From positions 675,435 through 739,434 of the forward strand of contig NZ_JAMJWD020000002.1 in NCBI RefSeq assembly GCF_023554255.2: a DNA stretch of 64,000 nt. The letters run 5' to 3'. Under the pieces are notes generated by a model, which made no database searches, was not told where the DNA came from, and saw only the letters and a list, made by a program, of their open reading frames with translations. The DNA comes from Phyllobacterium sp. 21LDTY02-6 (GTDB lineage Bacteria > Pseudomonadota > Alphaproteobacteria > Rhizobiales > Rhizobiaceae). The position numbers were made by a program, and so were the translations under genes. Position 1 is the stretch's first letter. Each line of letters opens with the position of its first letter. This document shows positions 59,024-64,000 of the stretch, piece after piece.

Positions 59024-59044
59024 CAGGTGAATTTCATTTGTTCC
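59020..59044 (-). promoter_or_regulatory. EcfG promoter of the YqjD-like/holin-like operon
   Basis: On the minus strand GGAAC (59044-59040) is followed after 16 bp by CGTT (59023-59020), 57 bases before the start codon. Confidence 0.85.
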
Positions 59045-59090
59045 ACGCTGCGTTGCCGAGGGCAATATATGGCGGCGTTGGTTCCGCCTA

Positions 59091-59951
59091 TTATTCCGCG
59101 GTTCCCCGCAGCAATATCCTGTCCCGGTCGGCATTATAGGCTTCGGCGCTATAGGCCGGATGAGCCTCCAGTTCCTGCTTGGTGAATGGCGTGAACACCG
59201 AAACCTTGCCCGCCTCGTCGGCCAGAAGGTCGAGATTCTCTATGGAAATGGCGATGGGCTTCTTGCCGATGCCGAGAAAGCCGCCCACGTCGACCACCAG
59301 CGCTTCCACCTGTCCGTCAGGCATCATCAGCGCGTCATTGACATTGCCGAGCGATTCATCCTCGGGTCCGAACACGGCCGCACCGATCAGCCGGTCCGCA
59401 CTGACCGCGGCGGAAGGCACCGCCTTCAGCGCGCTGCGATCGGCAGGCTCCGGCTCCGCGGCGGGCGAGGCGCCGGCAAGCGGCTCCGTCTTGGTGAGGG
59501 CGCTGCGGTCGAACGCCGGCGCGGCCTGCAGTTCCTCCTTGCCGGCTGCGACCACGAGCCGGGCCTGGTCGCCTTCTCCCGCCCAGGAAAGTTCGCCGAT
59601 GCCGATTGCGACTTCCTTGTCGCCGATCCCGAGAAAGCCGCCGACGCCGATGATGGCCGCCAGCGGTCCATCTGCGCCGACGAGAATATCCGTGACCTTG
59701 CCGATGGCGGCCGCATCGCCGCCTGTTCCGTTATAGACGTCCTGGCCGATCAGGTTGGAGACGAGAACCTGTCCCGCCTCGCCGGTGAGATACTGGTTCT
59801 GCTGCGGGTCCGCATTCTCCGGCATCTGCCCGAACAGCCCGCGCGTCTCCTTCGTATCCTGAGCCGCGGCATTGACGGCAAGCAGGGCGAGCGCAGCGGC
59901 GACGAAGGCTGACTTCGTCGCCGCGCCTCTCAGGGGCCTGTCGTCGCTCAA
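59091..59951 (-). CDS. Exported protein with two PRC-barrel domains
   Basis: The 286-residue protein begins with a signal peptide (SAFVAAALALLAVNAAAQ). Two PRC-barrel repeats follow, each with a VGGFLGIG segment: NLIGQDVYNGTGGDAAAIGK (from about 60) and DRLIGAAVFGPEDESLGNVN (from about 185). Secreted PRC-barrel proteins are common in Rhizobiales and are often stress-linked, with unknown ligand. TTG 59951 is proposed as the start: it overlaps the stop of a 27-codon gene as TTGA and gives a clean signal peptide, whereas ATG 60011 lies inside that gene without a ribosome binding site. Confidence 0.8.
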   Translation of the reverse strand: MSDDRPLRGAATKSAFVAAALALLAVNAAAQDTKETRGLFGQMPENADPQQNQYLTGEAGQVLVSNLIGQDVYNGTGGDAAAIGKVTDILVGADGPLAAIIGVGGFLGIGDKEVAIGIGELSWAGEGDQARLVVAAGKEELQAAPAFDRSALTKTEPLAGASPAAEPEPADRSALKAVPSAAVSADRLIGAAVFGPEDESLGNVNDALMMPDGQVEALVVDVGGFLGIGKKPIAISIENLDLLADEAGKVSVFTPFTKQELEAHPAYSAEAYNADRDRILLRGTAE

Positions 59952-60031
59952 GACAGATATCCAAGCAGCCAGAGGATCAGGATGATCGGTAGAGGAAGGC
60001 CGATAAGCCATAGCAGGACACCGCGGAACAT
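59948..60031 (-). CDS. 27-residue hydrophobic microprotein
   Basis: ATG 60031 opens a 27-residue frame starting MFRGVLLWLIGLPLP and ending LLGYLS, essentially one TM helix. AAAGGAGA lies seven bases upstream. Peptides of this pattern (short start, LLWLIG-PIP-I) recur next to DUF3309 genes in proteobacteria as I remember them. Its stop overlaps the TTG start of the PRC gene, indicating coupling. Confidence 0.75.
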   Translation of the reverse strand: MFRGVLLWLIGLPLPIILILWLLGYLS

Positions 60032-60077
60032 GCGCATTCTCCTTTCGATGCGTTCGATTAAGCGAAATCGGGCTCGA

Positions 60078-60236
60078 TCAGATGCGGCCCATCAATATCA
60101 GGATGAGAAGCACCACCACGACGATGCCGAGCAGGCCGGACGGTCCATAACCCCAGTTCCGGGCGTGAGGCCAGGTCGGGAATACGCCGATGAGGGCCAA
60201 AATCAGTATGATAACTAGGATTGTGGTAATGGACAT
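60078..60236 (-). CDS. DUF3309 small membrane protein
   Basis: The 52-residue protein has two hydrophobic helices joined by the family motif FPTWPHARNWGYGPSG (N-terminus MSITTILVIILILALIG, C-terminus ILILMGRI). GGGAG precedes the ATG. It is the first gene of a probable operon with the 27-residue microprotein and the PRC-barrel gene. An EcfG-type promoter lies about 35 nt upstream. The function is unknown. Confidence 0.92.
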   Translation of the reverse strand: MSITTILVIILILALIGVFPTWPHARNWGYGPSGLLGIVVVVLLILILMGRI

Positions 60237-60271
60237 GATGTCTCCCGGCGGTTGAACCTGTTGTGTCATAA

Positions 60272-60296
60272 AACACGCCGGCGCCGGTTTCGTTCC
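60272..60296 (-). promoter_or_regulatory. EcfG promoter of the DUF3309 operon
   Basis: On the minus strand GGAAC (60296-60292) is followed after 16 bp by TGTT (60275-60272), the same -10 variant as at phyR. Confidence 0.7.
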
Positions 60297-60410
60297 AGGC
60301 CGCGGCGCTGGCCGGGCGAATGGCGAGACTGCAACCAAAAGGCGCGATCCGCGTTGCAGCACCGGGGTTGAGGGAGATACTGCCGATGGCTTACGAAGTG
60401 GGGACCGATC

Positions 60411-62405
60411 ATGCCTGCGGATGAACCGGAAGTCGTGCCGCAGCGCGCCGTCGAGCGCGTGACCCGGCGGGCCGCCTATGTGGCCGTACCGGCGGAGCCC
60501 GATGGCGGCACGCAATTTCCGCCGGTCATCGTCGCCATCGCCATCGTCGCGGCGCTTTACTGGGCAAGCGATGTCTTCGTGCCCCTCGCTCTGGCGCTGT
60601 TGCTGACATTCGCCCTCTCGCCGCTGGTGACGCGCCTGCATCGAAGCGGCGTGCCGAAGGGCGTCGCGGTCGTCGGCGTGGTCATTGCCGCCTTCCTTGT
60701 CATTGCGCTCTTCGTTGCGGTGCTTGTCAGCCAGTTGAGCGTGCTGGCGCAGAACATACCGAGCTACCAGTACAATATTCAGGCGAAGATCAGGACGGTG
60801 AAGGATGCCCAATCCGGAAACAGCATCTTCGACCGTGCCTCGCGCACGTTCAGGCGGCTCAACGAGGAGATCGGCCGATCCGACGAGGTCGAGCGCTTCT
60901 CGCCGGCGACGGAGCCGGCGCCTGAACCAGCCGAAGCGCAGCGGCCGCCGCAGAACGTGACCTCGGACCCGCCGGCGCAATCTGCACCGCTCCGGCCCGC
61001 CGAGACAGGCAAGCCGGTGCCGGTGGAGATCCGCACGCCGCCGCCCGATCCTCTGCAGGTCCTGCAGACCGTGGCCGGGCCGCTGGTGCAGCCGATGGCG
61101 ACGGTGGGCATCGTCATCGTCTTCGTGATCTTCATGCTCATGCGGCGCGAGGACCTGCGCGACCGCTTCATAAAGCTGGTCGGTGCGAGCGATATCCATC
61201 GAACGACGACCGCGCTGCACGACGCGGGCAAGCGTGTCGGCCAATATCTGCTCATGCAGCTCATCATCAATATCAGCTATGGCGTGCCGGTGGGCATCGG
61301 GCTGTGGGTGATCGGCATTCCCAATCCGGTTCTCTGGGGCCTGCTGGCGATCCTGTTCCGCTTCGTGCCCTATGTGGGGCCGATCATCGCGGCGGCGTTT
61401 CCCCTGCTTCTGGCGATCGCGGTCGATCCCGGCTGGATGACGCTCGTGTGGACGGCGGCGCTGTTCATCGTGCTCGAACTTCTCAGCAACAATGTCATGG
61501 AACCGCTGCTCTATGGCTCGCGCACCGGGCTGTCCCCGGTGGCGATCCTGGTCGCCGCCATCGTGTGGACGTGGATATGGGGTCCGATCGGCCTGATCCT
61601 CTCGACGCCGCTCACCGTGTGCCTGGTGGTGCTCGGGCGGCACGTGCCGAAATTCGAGTTTCTCGACGTTCTGCTCGGCAACGAGCCGGTGCTGATGCCG
61701 CCGCAGCAGCTCTACCAGCGGCTGCTTTCCGGCGATCCGGACGAAGCGACGGAGAAGGCGGAGGAATATCTGCAGACGGCGCCGATTCTCGAATATTACG
61801 GTTCGGTCGCCATTCCGTCGCTGCAACTGGCCGAGCACGATCGAAAGCGCGGCGTCCTCGATGTGCCGCGTCGCAACCGCGTCGCCCAGGGCATGGCCTT
61901 CCTCGTCGAAAATCTTTCCGATCATGACGATGACGAAGCGGAAGAGCAGGAGCCGAAGGAGGAGAAGGAGCAGAACGGCGGGAAGACCCGGGCGGCCAGG
62001 ACGAAGGCCGGGTCAACTGCCGCACCGAAGCCGAAGATCGTGCTTTCGGGCGGCGGGCGCAGCAATCTCGACGATGCAGCCGGCTTCATCATCGGCGATA
62101 TACTGGAGCGGCGCGGCTTCGAGGTGCGCGATATAACCCATGACGAGCTGGTTGCCGCCAACATAGGCAAGCTGGACCTGAGCGGGGTCAGTGCCATCTG
62201 CATCAATTACCTGGACTCCGCTTCCGTGGCCCATGCGCGCTATCTGGTACGGCGCCTGCGCCGGCGTCACGCGCGCATGAAGATCGTCCTCGGATTCCTC
62301 GGCGACGACAGCGATACGATCGACGGCGAGAAGATCGTCGCTTCGACCCGCAACTGCGTTTTTGCCGCCTCGATGGAGACGGTCATCGATGAAATGTCGA
62401 CCTGA
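60411..62405 (+). CDS. AI-2E/PerM family transporter with C-terminal cobalamin-binding-like domain
   Basis: The 664-residue protein has the PerM fold with about seven to eight TM helices (VIVAIAIVAALYWASDVFVP, LLAILFRFVPYVGPIIAAAF, WTWIWGPIGLILSTPLTVCL). A roughly 100-residue Pro/Ala/Glu-rich loop lies after helix 4. An acidic/basic linker (about 510-545) then leads to a cytosolic alpha/beta domain (PKIVLSGGGRSNLDDAAGFI, FEVRDITHDEL, KLDLSGVSAICINYLDSASV, MKIVLGFLGD) that resembles B12-binding folds without the DxHxxG motif. GGGGA precedes ATG. It is divergent from the DUF3309 operon; the substrate is unknown. Confidence 0.88.
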   Translation: MPADEPEVVPQRAVERVTRRAAYVAVPAEPDGGTQFPPVIVAIAIVAALYWASDVFVPLALALLLTFALSPLVTRLHRSGVPKGVAVVGVVIAAFLVIALFVAVLVSQLSVLAQNIPSYQYNIQAKIRTVKDAQSGNSIFDRASRTFRRLNEEIGRSDEVERFSPATEPAPEPAEAQRPPQNVTSDPPAQSAPLRPAETGKPVPVEIRTPPPDPLQVLQTVAGPLVQPMATVGIVIVFVIFMLMRREDLRDRFIKLVGASDIHRTTTALHDAGKRVGQYLLMQLIINISYGVPVGIGLWVIGIPNPVLWGLLAILFRFVPYVGPIIAAAFPLLLAIAVDPGWMTLVWTAALFIVLELLSNNVMEPLLYGSRTGLSPVAILVAAIVWTWIWGPIGLILSTPLTVCLVVLGRHVPKFEFLDVLLGNEPVLMPPQQLYQRLLSGDPDEATEKAEEYLQTAPILEYYGSVAIPSLQLAEHDRKRGVLDVPRRNRVAQGMAFLVENLSDHDDDEAEEQEPKEEKEQNGGKTRAARTKAGSTAAPKPKIVLSGGGRSNLDDAAGFIIGDILERRGFEVRDITHDELVAANIGKLDLSGVSAICINYLDSASVAHARYLVRRLRRRHARMKIVLGFLGDDSDTIDGEKIVASTRNCVFAASMETVIDEMST

Positions 62406-62571
62406 AGCGAATTCTTGAGCCATGGCCGAGCGGGGCGGGAACCAAGCCCGGCCTACTTCGTTGTTGCCCACGCTAGCCGAGTTTCGGCCGGCAACTCCAG
62501 ACCCGGTGCCTGTTCCCCCGTGGGCGCCGGGTCGTCCCCCGATTTTTCCTTGCACCCGAGGCGGACGATCC

Positions 62572-62596
62572 GGAACAAGCTGCGCCTGCCAGCGTT
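62572..62596 (+). promoter_or_regulatory. EcfG promoter of csbD-like gene
   Basis: GGAAC (62572-62576) is followed after 16 bp by CGTT (62593-62596), 36 bases before the start codon. This is a full consensus match. Confidence 0.85.
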
Positions 62597-62631
62597 CTAG
62601 GACGTGGTCGTTTCAGGAAAGGATGTTTTCC

Positions 62632-62823
62632 ATGGGAAGCACGAGTGACAAGATGTCCGGCATGGCCAACAAGGCAGCCGGAGGCGCCAAAAAGGCAGTG
62701 GGACAGGCAACCGGGTCCCGGCAAATGGAGGCGGAGGGCAGGGCGCAGCAGATGAAGGGCGACGCCCAGCACGCAAAAGGCAAGGCCAAGGACGCAGTCA
62801 AGAAAGTCATCGACAAGGCCTGA
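62632..62823 (+). CDS. CsbD-family hydrophilic stress protein
   Basis: The 63-residue protein has the CsbD pattern GMANKAAGGAKKAVGQATGS, a following EAEGRAQQMKGDAQHAKGKA and a charged C-terminus (VKKVIDKA). It is hydrophilic, rich in Gly, Ala and Lys, and probably intrinsically helical on binding. CsbD proteins are general stress proteins in many bacteria. ATG 62632 is preferred to the in-frame ATG 62623 because AAAGGA is then properly spaced. Confidence 0.92.
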   Translation: MGSTSDKMSGMANKAAGGAKKAVGQATGSRQMEAEGRAQQMKGDAQHAKGKAKDAVKKVIDKA

Positions 62824-62831
62824 TGCCGATC

Positions 62832-62855
62832 GGGAACCGGCTACGGCCGGTTTCC
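62832..62855 (+). terminator. Hairpin after csbD-like gene
   Basis: A ten-bp stem (GGGAACCGGC with GCCGGTTTCC, one wobble) closes a TACG tetraloop eight bases after the stop. There is no T tract, so it may terminate weakly or protect the mRNA. Confidence 0.55.
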
Positions 62856-62915
62856 AGCCGCTGACTGCACCCTATGCCCGGCGCGGCCGAAATCTATGAA
62901 CCGGAGCAGCAGACA

Positions 62916-63155
62916 ATGAGTCAGAGAGCAATCGACTTCGTCAACAATTGGATAGACGCCAATGTGGATACGAGTCGCCCGGCGGACATGGAGCACCATG
63001 ACAGCCGGCCAAAGAAGCTGGCGGAACAATGCGCCGCGGCCGCGGCGGCTGCCGGCATCAGCGAATCCGAGATCAAGGACGGGCTGGGCGATCTGGAGAT
63101 CTGCATGATCACCGCCATCGACCGCGCCGCCCTCGCCAGGGGCGCAGGCGGCTAG
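62916..63155 (+). CDS. DUF768-like small protein
   Basis: The 79-residue protein starts MSQRAIDFVNNWIDANV and continues with LAEQCAAAAAAAGISESEIK and LEICMITAIDRAALARGAG. This fits DUF768, a family concentrated in Mesorhizobium and relatives. GGAG lies ten bases before ATG 62916. The function is unknown. It is downstream of csbD in the same direction but beyond a hairpin, and no separate EcfG promoter was found. Confidence 0.75.
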   Translation: MSQRAIDFVNNWIDANVDTSRPADMEHHDSRPKKLAEQCAAAAAAAGISESEIKDGLGDLEICMITAIDRAALARGAGG

Positions 63156-63179
63156 TGTGGTGAACGTCAGCTTCGGCCA

Positions 63180-63608
63180 CTAGCGTTCGATCCGCGTCGA
63201 CAGGATGATGGACGACATCGTCCTTTCGACACCCTCCAGCGCGCCGATCTCATCGAGAAGGCGATCGAGTTCCTGGATCGACGGAGCCTCGACGATGACG
63301 ATCATGTCGAATTGCCCGCTCACCGAATGCAGGGTGCGGACCCATGTGATCTTGCGCAGCGCGTTCTCGACCCGCGGTGCGAGCTTGGGCAGCGCCGTGA
63401 CCAGCACATGCGCCTTGACGAGGTTCTCCTGATACTCCGGTGAAAGCTGGACGCCATAGCCGCGAATGACGCCGCGCGCCTCCAGCCTTTCGATGCGGCT
63501 CTGCACCGTCGTGCGCGAAAGGTCGAGCCTGCGGGCAAGCTCGGCGGTGGAGGCGCGGGCGTTCTCGCGCAGCAGGGACAGGAGCGCATGATCCGCTTCG
63601 GACAGCAT
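63180..63608 (-). CDS. Lrp/AsnC-family transcriptional regulator
   Basis: The 142-residue protein has an N-terminal helix-turn-helix (LSLLRENARASTAELARRLD, SRTTVQSRIERLEARGVIRG) and a C-terminal RAM ligand-binding domain (ITWVRTLHSVSGQFDMIVIV). It is divergent from a saccharopine-dehydrogenase-like gene, its probable target, perhaps in response to lysine or another amino acid. ATG 63608 is chosen; a TTG at 63629 would add seven residues. Confidence 0.93.
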   Translation of the reverse strand: MLSEADHALLSLLRENARASTAELARRLDLSRTTVQSRIERLEARGVIRGYGVQLSPEYQENLVKAHVLVTALPKLAPRVENALRKITWVRTLHSVSGQFDMIVIVEAPSIQELDRLLDEIGALEGVERTMSSIILSTRIER

Positions 63609-63729
63609 TATGTAAAATCCTCTCGGCAATATGCGTAAAATGCGTCGTTGTATCGTCAGTATAGAGGCTTCAAAGCGCAGGGCAATATGGCAGAATCGGC
63701 AGATCGCATATCAATCCGGGGGATTCCAC
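63609..63729. promoter_or_regulatory. Divergent regulatory region of lrp-type and saccharopine dehydrogenase-like genes
   Basis: GGCAATATG occurs at 63625-63633 and 63681-63689, each followed by an A-rich stretch, 56 bp apart. This spacing fits Lrp-type binding on one face of the DNA, but the motif is inferred from repetition only. Confidence 0.4.
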
Positions 63730-64000
63730 ATGAAGGACATCGTAGTCGTCGGCGCGGGCAAGATCGGCGCAACCATTGCCAATCTTCTGGCCGATTCAGG
63801 AGATTATCGCGTTACCGTCGTCGATCGGTCGCAGGCGCAGCTCGATGCGCTGGAAGTGACGTCGGCGGTGGCGACGGCCATGGTCGAGATCACGGAGGCG
63901 GGCGCGCTCGAAGCCCTGCTCGCCGGGAAATTCGCTGTCCTCAGCGCCGCTCCATTCCATCTGACGACCCATATCGCCCAGGCTGCGGCGAAGGCCGGCG
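63730..64000 (+). CDS. Saccharopine dehydrogenase-like oxidoreductase, C-terminus cut by window edge
   Basis: The visible 90 codons start MKDIVVVGAGKIGATIANLL, with a GxGxxG Rossmann motif. They continue with RVTVVDRSQAQLDALEV and KFAVLSAAPFHLTTHIAQAA, which resembles the LYS9/saccharopine dehydrogenase family. GGGGGATT precedes the ATG. The divergent Lrp regulator suggests a role in lysine or related amino acid metabolism. The family is broad, so the reaction is not certain. Confidence 0.82.
   Translation, partial: MKDIVVVGAGKIGATIANLLADSGDYRVTVVDRSQAQLDALEVTSAVATAMVEITEAGALEALLAGKFAVLSAAPFHLTTHIAQAAAKAG

Overview
The window looks like part of a chromosome from an alphaproteobacterium of the order Hyphomicrobiales (Rhizobiales), most likely a Phyllobacteriaceae or Brucellaceae relative. 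Support comes from: a separate F1 ATPase operon (atpHAGDC) whose delta subunit closely resembles Brucella as I remember it and whose beta subunit has an Ala/Lys-rich N-terminal tail; a 180-kDa-class NAD-glutamate dehydrogenase; the htpX-rsmB-heparinase-purH neighbourhood; the alphaproteobacterial phyR-nepR-ecfG stress locus; and a DUF768 protein. I see no tRNA, rRNA, CRISPR array, prophage or insertion sequence. Both window edges cut a gene.

Layout. 1-4 kb: a GcvT-type FAD oxidoreductase (cut at the left edge), a choline/aminoglycoside-kinase-like protein and a divergent DeoR regulator. 4-6.1 kb: ogt, then an SDR and a divergent TetR regulator that share two matching operator-like dyads. 6.1-8.7 kb: ffh, chorismate mutase and rpsP with a structured leader. 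9-11.4 kb: a lytic transglycosylase and a GGDEF protein with two repeated sensory modules. 11.4-14.8 kb: an OYE-type reductase, beta-carbonic anhydrase, pyridoxal kinase and a small membrane protein. 14.9-21.9 kb: LemA, two TPM-domain proteins and NAD-GDH. 22-30.2 kb: purH, an MFS exporter, an aldo/keto reductase, heparinase II/III, rsmB and htpX. 30.3-33.9 kb: an SDHAF4-like protein, a MATE exporter with a possible leader peptide and attenuator, and cyclopropane fatty acid synthase. 33.9-43.5 kb: acs, PLP-binding protein, leuS-lptE, transaldolase, priA and a DUF4345 protein. 43.7-48.9 kb: atpHAGDC. 49-52.4 kb: rppH, ctpA, envC. 53-63 kb: the general stress response (GSR) island. 63-64 kb: an Lrp regulator divergent from a saccharopine-dehydrogenase-like gene cut by the right edge.

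The most coherent system is the GSR island. PhyR, NepR and EcfG are encoded together, with a pseudo-receiver, a Crp/Fnr regulator and a GAF-PAS HWE kinase beside them. Six sites fitting the EcfG promoter (GGAAC, 16-17 nt, CGTT or TGTT) lie 20-65 nt upstream of phyR, a DUF1328 gene, the kinase, the YqjD/holin-like pair, a DUF3309-microprotein-PRC operon and csbD. The sensor, the regulator and several envelope or hydrophilin-type small proteins therefore look like one self-amplifying regulon.

The best candidates for undescribed regulation are a 22-codon reading frame with a near-perfect Shine-Dalgarno sequence plus terminator in front of the MATE gene, and an RNA with mutually exclusive hairpins between the carbonic anhydrase and OYE genes. 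Several conserved operons (rpsP-rimM, lptE-holA, rlmH-envC) appear broken, and short tandem duplications recur in spacers. All functional calls rest on motif reading without database searches.
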